A DNA stretch of 64,000 nt, taken from positions 62,001 through 126,000 of the forward strand of contig NZ_QFOA01000001.1 of the NCBI RefSeq assembly GCF_003248505.1, given 5' to 3'. The number at the start of each line of letters is the position of its first letter. Position 1 is the stretch's first letter. Below the pieces are notes generated by a model. That model had not been told where the DNA came from and searched no databases. It saw nothing but the letters and a program-made list of their open reading frames with translations. The DNA is from Sphingobium sp. (GTDB lineage Bacteria > Pseudomonadota > Alphaproteobacteria > Sphingomonadales > Sphingomonadaceae). The position numbers and the translations under genes are program-made. Below, in pieces: positions 54,703-63,119 of the stretch.

Positions 54703-55340
54703 GCCTTGGCCTCCCCGGCGACATCCTTCATCGCCGCGATGATGTTGGAATAGGCGGCGCAGCGGCAGATATTGCCGCTCATCCGTTCGCGCAGTTCGGC
54801 GTCGTCCATGGCGACCTTGTCGAGATCGGCGGTGGCGTGGCTGGGGATGCCCGCCTCGATCTCGTCCAGCACGGCGACCGCCGAGCAGATCTGGCCCGGC
54901 GTGCAATAGCCGCACTGGTAGCCGTCATGGACGATGAACGCCTTCTGCATCGGATGCAGGGCCTCGGGCGTGCCCAACCCCTCGATGGTCGTCACCTTAT
55001 CGCCATCGTGCATCACCGCCAGCGTAAGGCAGCTGTTGATCCGCCGCCCTTCGACGATGACGGTGCACGCGCCACACTGGCCGTGGTCGCAGCCCTTCTT
55101 GGTGCCGGTCAGGTGCAGATGTTCGCGCAGCGCGTCCAGCAGGCTGGTGCGCGGGTCGATCTGCAAATGGACGTCGCGTCCGTTGACGGTCAATTCGACG
55201 GAATGCATCCGCGCTCCTTCCTGAGATGCGCCCGATGGCGCGGGTGTCGCCGCATGGGCGCAGGTTGCCAGCGGTGTCGCGGCGGCAACCGCCGCTCCGC
55301 CCGCCAACAGCCCGCGACGCGTCATCGAGTTGGATGACAT
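54699..55340 (-). CDS. 2Fe-2S subunit of aldehyde oxidoreductase, Tat exported (PaoA-like)
   Basis: A 213-residue small subunit. The N-terminus MTRRGLLAGGAAVAAATPLA is a Tat signal, which would carry the folded complex to the periplasm. Two [2Fe-2S] sites follow: CDHGQCGACTV plus a later Cys, and CGYCTPGQ with CRC. ATG 55340 has GGAG 6 bp upstream. It is the first gene of the three-gene operon. No PaoD/XdhC-type insertion chaperone is in the window. Confidence 0.92.
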   Translation of the reverse strand: MSSNSMTRRGLLAGGAAVAAATPLATCAHAATPAPSGASQEGARMHSVELTVNGRDVHLQIDPRTSLLDALREHLHLTGTKKGCDHGQCGACTVIVEGRRINSCLTLAVMHDGDKVTTIEGLGTPEALHPMQKAFIVHDGYQCGYCTPGQICSAVAVLDEIEAGIPSHATADLDKVAMDDAELRERMSGNICRCAAYSNIIAAMKDVAGEAKA

Positions 55341-55661
55341 GGAAAGCTCCTCCCTGTTTGCGTTCTCATTACGAAGCACGCGCGGATTCGATCCCGCTGC
55401 GGTTTCGGCCATGACGGTTTATCATCGCGGCGGTGCCGAACGAAACGCCGAATCAGGGGCTTGTTGCCTTCGCCCCAGGATGAGCCGGAGCGCGGCGATG
55501 AACGTCCGGCGGCATGCCATTGAACAACATGCTGATATTAATGGGATAATCGTCTTTTGGCGCAGATTTTCATTTTTCTGCAATTCAGCCCTTGCCCCCT
55601 AAGCCGACCGCTGCTAGTTCCCCGCCACCCGCCGAGAGGGAGTTTCCCTCCGGCCGCCAGA
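55341..55661. other. Intergenic region before tRNA-Gly
   Basis: A 321-bp gap with no recognisable gene. A TTGAAC...GATAAT pair (55520-55525 and 55545-55550, 19-bp spacer) could be a weak sigma-70-like promoter for the tRNA. A small 6-bp hairpin, GAGGGA/TCCCTC, lies at 55636-55650. Confidence 0.35.
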
Positions 55662-55736
55662 GCGGGCGTAGCTCAGGGGTAGAGCACAACCTTGCCAAGG
55701 TTGGGGTCGAGGGTTCGAATCCCTTCGCCCGCTCCA
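55662..55736 (+). tRNA. tRNA-Gly(GCC)
   Basis: A complete cloverleaf of 75 nt: acceptor GCGGGCG pairs with CGCCCGC, D-arm GCTCAGGGGTAGAGC, anticodon loop with GCC in CTTGCCAAG, T-arm GGGTTCGAATCCC, and encoded CCA at the 3' end. Confidence 0.97.
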
Positions 55737-55753
55737 GTTTTCCTAAGGAAAAC
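55737..55753. terminator. Short inverted repeat just after tRNA-Gly
   Basis: GTTTTCC-TAA-GGAAAAC, a 7-bp perfect stem with a 3-nt loop, directly abuts the tRNA CCA. Without a T-run after it, a role in tRNA transcript end formation is only possible. Confidence 0.4.
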
Positions 55754-56209
55754 CAGTCATCTAGAATTTTGCTGATGCGTATAATATTATTACGCGCTCC
55801 CGTCGCCGGGGGCAAAGTAATGAGGACGTTATAGGCTGTCCGGGCGTCTTTGGGCATCTCCGGCGTGCAATCGGCGGGCCTTTCCAATCGCATCCGCCTA
55901 AAACGCCAACCGTCGCGATGCTTTTTCTCAGCGATCCGCCCGCCCGCGTTCGATAGCCCTTCGGAATGCTTCGCTTCGGCGTCGCATCGCTCCAAGCGTA
56001 TGATCTCGTCGCGCGAAAGGTAGAATTCTGAGGGGATTTCCCGTGACGGATTGAAGGCCGCAAGAGAGGCTCCCGGCGCACCGTTTGCCGGGATCAACCT
56101 GCAATATGGCCTGACCTCGCATCGTGCGGAGCAGGTGAAGGCGCTGGAAACCGACGATGGCCCGACCGAACTGCGCGCCGCTGCGGCCCCGGCTATGGCG
56201 CCGGCATCT
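55754..56209. other. Gap between tRNA-Gly and quinone reductase gene
   Basis: A 456-bp stretch with no supportable gene. Frames crossing it and the tRNA are artefacts of the tRNA sequence. A plus-strand frame near 56050-56150 (REAPGAPFAGINLQYGLTSH) has protein-like composition but no recognisable family; it could be a relic. No integrase fragment was found. Confidence 0.35.
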
Positions 56210-57124
56210 TCAGAGAAGAAGTATGTTCTTGCCGCGGACGTGGCCCGCTTCGACTTCCGCGATCGCCTCGGCTGCCTTCGCGATCGGGAAGGTTCGATGC
56301 AGGATCGGGCGGAGCAACCCTTGCTCTACCAGGCGGTCCGCGTTTTCCAGCGCCGCGCTTTCCGGCACCCCAAAGCTCATCGTTGCTCTGACGCCATGTG
56401 CCTGTGCCTGCCCTTGATCGGGGGGAGCAACCAGGGAGACCAGAATGCCCCCCGGCCTCATGAGGCCCCAGGATCGTGCCTGGGCTTCGGGACCGAATGC
56501 GTCGAGCACCACGTCGAAGTCGCCGATTTGTGTCTCGTACGAGGTGGTCCGATCGACGGCATGGTGGGCACCAAGGCTGCGCAATAAATCGAGATTGCTC
56601 GCAGAACCCAGCGCCGTCACTTCGGCTCCCAATGCGTGCGCGAGCTGGATGGCGACGGTTCCGACCCCTCCCGAGGCTGCGTGTATCAGCAGGCGCGTGT
56701 CGCGCCCGACGGCGCCCGCCTTGAACGCGGCGGTGGCTGTCAGCACCCCTACCGGCAGGGCGGCTGCTTCGCTGAAATCCAGTTTGTCGGGAATCTTGGC
56801 TATCGCGTTGCGGGCGATGACAGCGAATTCGGCGAACGCGCCGAGCGCTCCTGTCGAACCGTGGACGCGATCACCGGGCGCAAGGTCCGTAACGCCCTCA
56901 CCCAGCGCGACGACGGTTCCCGCCAGTTCGCTGCCCAGCGTGGTCGGAAAGGCGAAGGCAAGCATGTCCTTCATATGACCTTCGCGTATTTTCCAGTCGA
57001 CCGGGTTAACGCCCGCGGCGGATACCTTTACGAGGATTTCGCCCGGGCCAGGGACAGGAACGTCGCTTTCCTGGACGACGATACATTCCAGCCCACCAAA
57101 TTTCGTTATCTGTACGGCTAGCAT
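56210..57124 (-). CDS. NADP-dependent zinc-independent quinone oxidoreductase (MDR family)
   Basis: A 304-residue medium-chain reductase without the zinc Cys ligands. It has VLVKVSAAGVNPVDWKIREG-type N-terminus (here EILVKVSAAGVNPVDWK), LGSELAGTVVALGEGV, GDRVHG, and the NADP loop HAASGGVGTVAIQLAHALGA. It should reduce quinones or enones. ATG 57124 has an AGGAGA site. It follows the NDH-2-like gene on the same strand with a 48-bp gap. Confidence 0.9.
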   Translation of the reverse strand: MLAVQITKFGGLECIVVQESDVPVPGPGEILVKVSAAGVNPVDWKIREGHMKDMLAFAFPTTLGSELAGTVVALGEGVTDLAPGDRVHGSTGALGAFAEFAVIARNAIAKIPDKLDFSEAAALPVGVLTATAAFKAGAVGRDTRLLIHAASGGVGTVAIQLAHALGAEVTALGSASNLDLLRSLGAHHAVDRTTSYETQIGDFDVVLDAFGPEAQARSWGLMRPGGILVSLVAPPDQGQAQAHGVRATMSFGVPESAALENADRLVEQGLLRPILHRTFPIAKAAEAIAEVEAGHVRGKNILLL

Positions 57125-57172
57125 GAAATTCTCCTGTATGTTTCGTGGAATGTCATCGGAGGGCAAGCCCCG

Positions 57173-58462
57173 TCACGATAGCCGCGCCGTGGGCCGGACA
57201 CGCCGGTTGATCGTGTCCACCAGCCACAGAAGCGTGCCACGGCCTACCCCATGCAAACGCGCCTGATAGCTGCGGTAGAGCATCGCATGCCCCAGTTGCG
57301 CAACCCTTCCCCTGAGAAACCCGCCTTCGAAGAAGCCGAAGCGCCCCAGAGTGCCAAAAGCGTCATAGCCGCCCAATGATACAAGTGCTCCAAAGTCACG
57401 ATAACGCGCAGGCGGCACCGTTTTGCCGGCGATCAGCGCGGGCAGGTGGCGACAAAGATAGCGGGCGTGCTGGCTCGCGGCCTGCGCCGTGGTAGGGACC
57501 GGGCCTTCGAGGCCGGGGAGGCGGGGGCTGGCGCAGTCGCCGACGGCATAGATGTGGGGATCGCCGGGCGCGGCAAAGGATGGCCCGACGACGAGCTGGC
57601 CATTCCGGGTGCGTTCGAGATCGGTCAACCCACCGATCAACGGGGGCGCCTTTACGCCTGCTGCCCAAACCTTCAAATCGACCGGAAGATATTCATTCCC
57701 GTTGAGCTGAAAGCCCGTTTTCTCCACAGAAGAGACCCTCGTGTCGGTGCGCACGATCACGCCCAATTGCTCCAGCTTGATCCGGGACGCCGCCGCCAGG
57801 CGCTCCGGAAACGTGCCAAGCAGGCGAGGGCCGGCCTCGATCAGCACGACCTTGATGTGCTCGGAGGCGCGACTCATTCCGTATTTTTCGATTAATCCGG
57901 CGATCTGGATCAATTCGGCGGCGAGTTCGACACCCGTCGCGCCTCCGCCGACGATGCCTACCGTCAACGGCTTGCCGGCGAGTGTGCTTTGCACCAGACC
58001 TGCGCGCAGACGATCGTTGAACGCCATGGCGTCGGATCGCGAATCGATCCGCGCGGCATGCTCGGCGGCGCCCGGCGTACCGAAATCGTTGGCACGGCTT
58101 CCGACCGTCAGGACGAGCGTATCGTAGGCAATCGTCCGTTCGGGCACGATTTCCTCGCCGTCGACGCAGATGGCGCCAAGCTGCACTTGGCGGGCATGAC
58201 GGTCGATCCCAAGAGCTTCTCCCAGTTCGTACCGAAACCCAAGCCTGGCCGCTTGGGCTGCATAAACGGTCTGCTGCGCGCTGGCTTCCGACGTGCCTGC
58301 GGCGATGGTGTGAAGCATCGGCTTCCAGACATACGCCGTTTCCCGATCGATGAGAGTGACTCTCAGGTGCCGGCCATGAGCGCGTTTGCCGGCTAGGCGC
58401 GTGGCGATGTCGAGGCCAGCGACGCCTCCACCTACGATCACCAGATTATGGTCTGCTTCCAT
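57173..58462 (-). CDS. NDH-2-like NAD(P)/FAD-dependent oxidoreductase
   Basis: A 429-residue pyridine nucleotide-disulfide oxidoreductase of the type II NADH dehydrogenase group. It has FAD motif NLVIVGGGVAGLDIATRLAG, a second nucleotide motif TVGIVGGGATGVELAAELIQ, and YAVGDCASPRLPG for flavin. The C-terminal about 40 residues are amphipathic and probably bind the membrane. It would pass electrons from NADH to quinone without pumping. ATG 58462 has AGAGG 8 bp upstream. Confidence 0.9.
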   Translation of the reverse strand: MEADHNLVIVGGGVAGLDIATRLAGKRAHGRHLRVTLIDRETAYVWKPMLHTIAAGTSEASAQQTVYAAQAARLGFRYELGEALGIDRHARQVQLGAICVDGEEIVPERTIAYDTLVLTVGSRANDFGTPGAAEHAARIDSRSDAMAFNDRLRAGLVQSTLAGKPLTVGIVGGGATGVELAAELIQIAGLIEKYGMSRASEHIKVVLIEAGPRLLGTFPERLAAASRIKLEQLGVIVRTDTRVSSVEKTGFQLNGNEYLPVDLKVWAAGVKAPPLIGGLTDLERTRNGQLVVGPSFAAPGDPHIYAVGDCASPRLPGLEGPVPTTAQAASQHARYLCRHLPALIAGKTVPPARYRDFGALVSLGGYDAFGTLGRFGFFEGGFLRGRVAQLGHAMLYRSYQARLHGVGRGTLLWLVDTINRRVRPTARLS

Positions 58463-59066
58463 CGGGATACCTCTATAGCCGTGATCGGTCTGGATCGTCC
58501 TAACGGGAACGGCGCATCGGCCGGGGCAGTTCCGCAGGCTGCCCGATCCACGACCGCGAGCGCGGCGGAAGAGTCGCGTTCCGACATACTCCGCCGCGCA
58601 GGGGCGGCTCTTGTGCTGGGCAAAGGTCAAGACCAACTCGCGCACGCTTTCGCGCCACGCATAATCTTGTCATAGTTCTTCAGCCTTAGACGCGCACCGA
58701 TCGCCGGTCCGCAACGGACAAAGAAAGCCGCAAATGGCGAAAGCTTTCTGACGTTCGATCCGGCGACCGTTAAAAACCTAATCTGTTTCTGGCGCTCGCG
58801 TCGATTTGGGGCAACCAGGTCGATGGCGTATGAAACGTCGAGCGATTCCAAGAGGCACGAAACAGCCGACGGCAAACGTCGCCAGACGGGTTGTCGTGCA
58901 CCCGGGCAATATGACGGTATTTTTCAGGCGGCGACACGGCGGCGCAGCAGGGCGTGCGACGGAAATAGTTTTGGATTTGCGCCACAGCCTTCCGCAATCT
59001 TGTGTTTCGGCAACCGGAGCGACCTTGATTTCCGGCAGGCTGGAAAATCCGGCATAGTCGGCTGGC
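58463..59066. other. Intergenic region between NDH-2-like and GST genes
   Basis: A 604-bp gap. Several frames stay open for 80-130 codons on both strands, but none has a ribosome site, a recognisable motif or protein-like composition. I see no terminator or repeat. Confidence 0.35.
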
Positions 59067-59687
59067 TCAGTCGACTTGCAGGATGAGATCGGGGTCGGCC
59101 TTTGCTTTCGCTGCTTGAAAGGCGGGCCGTTCCACCACGCGCCGAAGATAAGCGCCAATCCCAGGATAGGGAGCGAGGTCCAGCGGAACGAATGCCCGCA
59201 TCGTCGTCAGCGGAAACAGGATCATGATATCGGCTATGGTGAAGGTGTCGCCCGCAAGCCATATATGGCCGTCCGCTAGATGAGCCTCCAAAGCGGCCAG
59301 CGCGCGATCGACGCGGTTGCGCATGAGGGGCTGCACCGCTCCGCCGGCCATAAGACCCATCATGGCGGGCATGAGCGAGCCATTGGCGAAATGATACCAA
59401 TAGAGATACTGCGCGAAATTCGGATGGTCGACCGTCAATGTCAGCCGGCCGTCACCATGCTTTGCCACGATATAGTCGATGATGGCGCCCGATTCCGCGA
59501 GCGACAGCCCCTCGTCGGTAATGACGGGCGCCGTTCCCGATGGATGCAAGGCCTTGTAAGCGGCAGGCGCCAGCCGCGTAACGGCATCACGGTCATAGCG
59601 CACCAGTTCATATGGAATGGCGAGTTCCTCGCAGAGCCATACGATCCGATCGGACTGCGAAACGCCCAAGTGATGCACGGTCAGCAT
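59067..59687 (-). CDS. Glutathione S-transferase family protein
   Basis: A 206-residue two-domain GST. The thioredoxin-like N-terminal domain starts MLTVHHLGVSQSDRIVWLCEELAIPYELV and contains SGTAPVITDEGLSLAESGAIIDYI, the glutathione-binding cis-Pro/Glu-Ser segment. The helical C-terminal domain ends with FTIADIMILFPLTTMRAF. It conjugates glutathione to electrophiles. It lies 137 bp downstream of the TetR gene, on the same strand. Confidence 0.92.
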   Translation of the reverse strand: MLTVHHLGVSQSDRIVWLCEELAIPYELVRYDRDAVTRLAPAAYKALHPSGTAPVITDEGLSLAESGAIIDYIVAKHGDGRLTLTVDHPNFAQYLYWYHFANGSLMPAMMGLMAGGAVQPLMRNRVDRALAALEAHLADGHIWLAGDTFTIADIMILFPLTTMRAFVPLDLAPYPGIGAYLRRVVERPAFQAAKAKADPDLILQVD

Positions 59688-59824
59688 GATATTCTCCTGG
59701 CAATCATCAGAATTTCGGGGATGGCGACGGATAGGATTTCGTCAGGGGTTTAGCGCAAGTGGCGCACCGATGGTCTTGGAATGGCAATGGGGCCTCGCTT
59801 GTCGGACTGCGCATTTGCGAACGT

Positions 59825-60382
59825 TCAGCGTGCAGAGACAATATGTTGCAACATATCTGCCATCTGCTCCGCGATTTTTTGCGACTCTTCGGGGCCCTGG
59901 GTCGTCAGCGGCAACATGTGTCTGTACATCATGAAACCGGAACACATCATCGTGACGATGATAGACCGCTTTCGCGCTTCGCCGTCTTCAAGCCATTGGC
60001 TGAGCCGTGCGATTACCTCCTCGTTGAGCAGCCGCGTCGCTATCGTCGCCGTCTCTGGATGGGCCGCCGCGCGTATCAGTATCGCCATGGGATGACGCGC
60101 AGGCGGGGCCACCATTTGGCCGACCGCATGTCGTCCGAAATCGTCTTTGTGGCACTCCAGCAAGGGATCCAGCCGCTGAGCGTCACGGAGCGCGGCTTCG
60201 AAAAGGTCGGCTTTGGTCCCAAAGCGCTTTTGTACCAGCGCCACACTGACGCCAGCACCGGTAGCGATATCGCGCAAGCCAACCTCGGCATAACCGCGAG
60301 CGGAGAACATGCGCTGGGCTTCGGCCAAAATAGCAGCTTCGCTGGGCCGCACCTTTGCCGATGGGAGGACTGCCGATGACAT
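59825..60382 (-). CDS. TetR/AcrR family transcriptional regulator
   Basis: A 185-residue regulator with the TetR helix-turn-helix at about 20-60 (AQRMFSARGYAEVGLRDIATGAGVSVALVQKRFGTKADLF) and a helical ligand domain. ATG 60382 has AAGGGAAG upstream; the GTG 60400 is less likely. It is divergent from the alpha/beta hydrolase gene across 100 bp, so it probably represses the hydrolase-SDR pair and itself. Confidence 0.9.
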   Translation of the reverse strand: MSSAVLPSAKVRPSEAAILAEAQRMFSARGYAEVGLRDIATGAGVSVALVQKRFGTKADLFEAALRDAQRLDPLLECHKDDFGRHAVGQMVAPPARHPMAILIRAAAHPETATIATRLLNEEVIARLSQWLEDGEARKRSIIVTMMCSGFMMYRHMLPLTTQGPEESQKIAEQMADMLQHIVSAR

Positions 60383-60482
60383 GTCTTCCCTTAGCGTCAC
60401 TCAGCGGACCGCAACAAGCCCTTGACGAAAGGGGTGTACGACTGCACACCTTCTGCACAGAACGACATGACGGAGGACGAGG

Positions 60483-61571
60483 ATGGCGCGGATCGACCTG
60501 AAGATCGACGTGACGGAAGCAGCAGCGCTGGGTGAGCCGGCACATATTGCGATGACGGTGATCCTCCCTGACCCTGCTGACATGCCGGATCGCCCGATCG
60601 TCTGCTTCGCAAAGCCGGGAGGCGGCTATTCGAAGGGCTACTACACCGTAGATCTGCCGGGACCAGCCAAGGGCGCGCAAGCCGATTGGCACGTCGCGCG
60701 CGGGTGGATATTCGTCGCGGTCGATCACCTCGGGGTCGGTGAAAGCAGCCTGCACGGTGACGGTAAGCGCCTCAATCCATCGACGCTCGCCGCTGCGGCT
60801 CATGACGCTGAACGCCAGCTTTTGGAGCGCCTTGCTGCCGGTACGCTGAACACAGGCTTTCCGCGGATCGACAATCCTCTCAAGCTGGGCATCGGACAGT
60901 CGATGGGCGGCATGATGACAATCGTGCAGCAGGGCCGCCACCACTGCTATGACGGTGTCGCCATTCTGGGGTACAGCGCCGTCCACACCCACCCGCAGCA
61001 TGAGCCTGGAACCACCCCTTTCACGACGCCTTGGTTTACCCGCGACACGCAGTTGGACGAGCCATTGGCAATCATGAATCCGCAAGCATTGGCGGAGGCC
61101 AAATTGCTTGCGAAAGATGCGGGTCGTAAGTTCGTCTGGGGGTTCCACTACGACGATGTCGATCGTCAAATTGCAGAGGGCGACCTCATCAATTTCGAGA
61201 TGGCGCAGCGCCCCGAAGAGGAGCGGGGCGGGTTCGAGGCATCCCCCTGGTCATCGCTGACTTTGCCTACAGTCGTTTCCGCGTCATCCTTGTCGCCGGG
61301 CGTCGTCGCTACCGAAGCGGCGGCAATCAGATGTCCGGTATTGTTCGCCATGGGGGAACGGGACGTATCGGCCGATCCGAAGGGCGAGCCGCGCGCTTAT
61401 CTATCGGCCACCTCGGTTGACCTCTTCATCTGCCCTCGAATGGGCCACATGCATAATTTCGCCAGTACGCGCGAGTTGTTCTGGAAGCGGATCGAAACCT
61501 GGGCAGAATGGGTGGCGATCGTCGCTGCTGATACAACGCACTCGACTCAAGCGGCCGGGGCCGGATCGTGA
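60483..61571 (+). CDS. Alpha/beta hydrolase
   Basis: A 362-residue hydrolase. The nucleophile elbow is GIGQSMGGMM with S140, HLGVGESS lies ahead of it, and GHMHNFASTRELFW near the C-terminus offers the catalytic His. There is no signal peptide. The substrate is unknown; ester or lactone hydrolysis is likely. Its stop overlaps the SDR start as GTGA, so both are translated together under the divergent TetR gene. Confidence 0.88.
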   Translation: MARIDLKIDVTEAAALGEPAHIAMTVILPDPADMPDRPIVCFAKPGGGYSKGYYTVDLPGPAKGAQADWHVARGWIFVAVDHLGVGESSLHGDGKRLNPSTLAAAAHDAERQLLERLAAGTLNTGFPRIDNPLKLGIGQSMGGMMTIVQQGRHHCYDGVAILGYSAVHTHPQHEPGTTPFTTPWFTRDTQLDEPLAIMNPQALAEAKLLAKDAGRKFVWGFHYDDVDRQIAEGDLINFEMAQRPEEERGGFEASPWSSLTLPTVVSASSLSPGVVATEAAAIRCPVLFAMGERDVSADPKGEPRAYLSATSVDLFICPRMGHMHNFASTRELFWKRIETWAEWVAIVAADTTHSTQAAGAGS

Positions 61572-62374
61572 AGCATTTTGCGGGGAAAGTTGCCGTCATA
61601 ACCGGCGGCGCCAGCGGAATAGGACGAGCCACGGCGTTAGCTCTGGCACGTGCGGGCGTGCATATCGCCATCGCCGATGTGAACGAAGAAAGGCTGGCAG
61701 CGACGGCGGCAGAACTCAGATCTAGTGGCGTAAAGGCCATTGCCATTCCCTGCGACGTCGGCCGCCCGGAAGAGATTGTCGAACTGCGGCGGCAAACGCT
61801 CGATCAGCTAGGTCGCGTTGATATTCTTATGAACAACGCCGGCATCTTGCCGATCGGCGATTTCGAAAATACACCGATGAGCGAGTGGGAACTCGTATTC
61901 CGCGTGAATTTCCTGTCAGTCGTGAGCGGTGTTCAGACCTTCCTGCCCGATCTGGCTGCGACCGGCGATGCGCATATCGTCAACACTGCGTCGCTCGCGG
62001 CAACATTTGCCTACGAACCGGGGACGCTGGCATATAATGCAAGCAAGGCAGCCGTACTGAGTTTGAGCGAGGGCCTCGCACTCGCATTGGAACCCAAGGG
62101 AATTGGCGTGACCTGTCTGATACCCGGTCCGGTCGCAACGAACATCGTCGAACAAATCCGACCGAGCGGTCCCATCGGCCAGCTTGCGCCCTATGCGACA
62201 TCCCATTTCGCTACGCGCACCGCAGAAGAGGTTGGCATGATGGTTTTGGAAGCCATTCGTGACAGGCGCTTCTTTCTGCCTACTAATGAAAATGTATACG
62301 ATGTTCTCACAGAAAGAGCTCGTCAGCCGGAGCAGTTCCTCAATGATATGAAAGCCTTTCTTGCTGCGAACTAA
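61568..62374 (+). CDS. Short-chain dehydrogenase/reductase
   Basis: A 268-residue classical SDR starting at GTG 61568. It has VAVITGGASGIGRATALALA (cofactor loop), NNAGILP, the catalytic S-Y-K arrangement ending AYNASKAAVLS, and PGPVATNI. It would oxidise or reduce an alcohol/ketone, probably on the product of the coupled hydrolase. Base composition drops toward AT near its 3' end, consistent with an acquired cassette. Confidence 0.9.
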   Translation: MKHFAGKVAVITGGASGIGRATALALARAGVHIAIADVNEERLAATAAELRSSGVKAIAIPCDVGRPEEIVELRRQTLDQLGRVDILMNNAGILPIGDFENTPMSEWELVFRVNFLSVVSGVQTFLPDLAATGDAHIVNTASLAATFAYEPGTLAYNASKAAVLSLSEGLALALEPKGIGVTCLIPGPVATNIVEQIRPSGPIGQLAPYATSHFATRTAEEVGMMVLEAIRDRRFFLPTNENVYDVLTERARQPEQFLNDMKAFLAAN

Positions 62375-62472
62375 CTAGCCGCAGCCTGTTTGAGTCCAAA
62401 CTCAATCAGCCTTTTGGAAATACGCACGCTTGCTGATTCACGGGAACGCCGCTCAAGCGGGGGGCGTTGGAA

Positions 62473-62800
62473 ATGTCGCGGTCATTGTTTTGGATGTCGG
62501 ATCAAGCTTGGGCGGCGATCGATCCTCAAGGCATATGATGTCGACGCTATCCGCAGACCTTGCGAGCCGCGATATCCAGGCCGTTATTTCAGCCCGACCG
62601 AACCGCCGCGTGAAGACCGAACGCGACCGGCCGCTCTACCAGCAACGCAACTGCATCGAGCGCATGTTCGGTCGTTTGAAAATCAACCGCGCAATCGCCA
62701 ATCGCTACGTTCCGCTCGCCAACTGTTTCGGGAGCAGGGTCCACGCCGCGTCGCATTTCAGCCAATTTTTGGATGTCTATGAACCAACGCGTAAAGGAAG
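62473..62800 (+). pseudogene. IS5-family transposase remnant (deleted and frameshifted)
   Basis: The start reads MSRSLFWMSDQAWAAIDP (62473 on), the transposase N-terminus. It jumps, after loss of the middle, to YDVDAIR in another frame and then ADLASRDIQAVISARPNRR and RDRPLYQQRNCIERMFGRLK, INRAIANRYVPLANCF in a third. These last segments are highly typical of IS5-family transposases. At least two frameshifts and an internal deletion make it inactive. It abuts the 3' end of tRNA-Phe. Clear terminal repeats were not found by eye. Confidence 0.8.
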
Positions 62801-62801
62801 G

Positions 62802-62877
62802 TGGTGCCCGGGGACGGAGTCGAACCGCCGACACTGCGATTTTCAGTCGCATGCTCTACCAACTGAGCTACCCGGGC
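62802..62877 (-). tRNA. tRNA-Phe(GAA)
   Basis: A 76-nt complete cloverleaf on the minus strand: acceptor GCCCGGG with CCCGGGC, D-arm AGCTCAGTTGGTAGAGC, anticodon GAA in CTGAAAATC, T-arm GGCGGTTCGACTCCGTC, discriminator A and encoded CCA. Confidence 0.97.
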
Positions 62878-62924
62878 ATGGGTCTTCGGCAGTGGGCCGC
62901 CGGATGGAGGCGTGCCTATAAGCG

Positions 62925-63119
62925 TCAATCCGCTTCGCTGTCCAGCCCTTCGATGTCATTTTTTTGAAGGTTTTCGGACGCTGAAGTGCCTGGCACGCGA
63001 TATCCTTCGCCCAGCCATTGCAACAGGTTGCGGTCGCGGCACGCCGGTCCGCAAAAAGGGCGAGTGGCGGCCTGCGCGGGCTGGCCGCAGATCGGGCAGC
63101 GGGCGGATTTAGCCGACAT
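62925..63119 (-). CDS. yacG: DNA gyrase inhibitor / zinc-finger protein YacG
   Basis: A 64-residue protein with a four-cysteine zinc finger, C8, C11, C23 and C27 (CPICGQP...FCGPACRDRNLLQWL), and GYRVPG, diagnostic of YacG, which binds GyrB and inhibits gyrase. The ATG at 63119 overlaps the end of the RNase gene by 11 bp. Co-location with an RNase E/G-type gene and tRNA-Phe is usual in alphaproteobacteria. Confidence 0.93.
   Translation of the reverse strand: MSAKSARCPICGQPAQAATRPFCGPACRDRNLLQWLGEGYRVPGTSASENLQKNDIEGLDSEAD

Noticed and set aside
55585..56097. A 170-codon minus-strand frame including the segment GFEPSTPTLARLCSTPELRPL
   Set aside because: That segment is the antisense translation of tRNA-Gly, a well-known spurious prediction.
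58627..59158. Overlapping frames of 80-130 codons in the NDH-2-like to GST gap
   Set aside because: No ribosome site, no motif, and similar-length frames on both strands, as expected by chance at this base composition.
60428..60454. GGTGT/ACACC dyad as operator of the TetR regulator
   Set aside because: Only five base pairs are symmetric around an 8-bp gap, too weak to call an operator without copies elsewhere.
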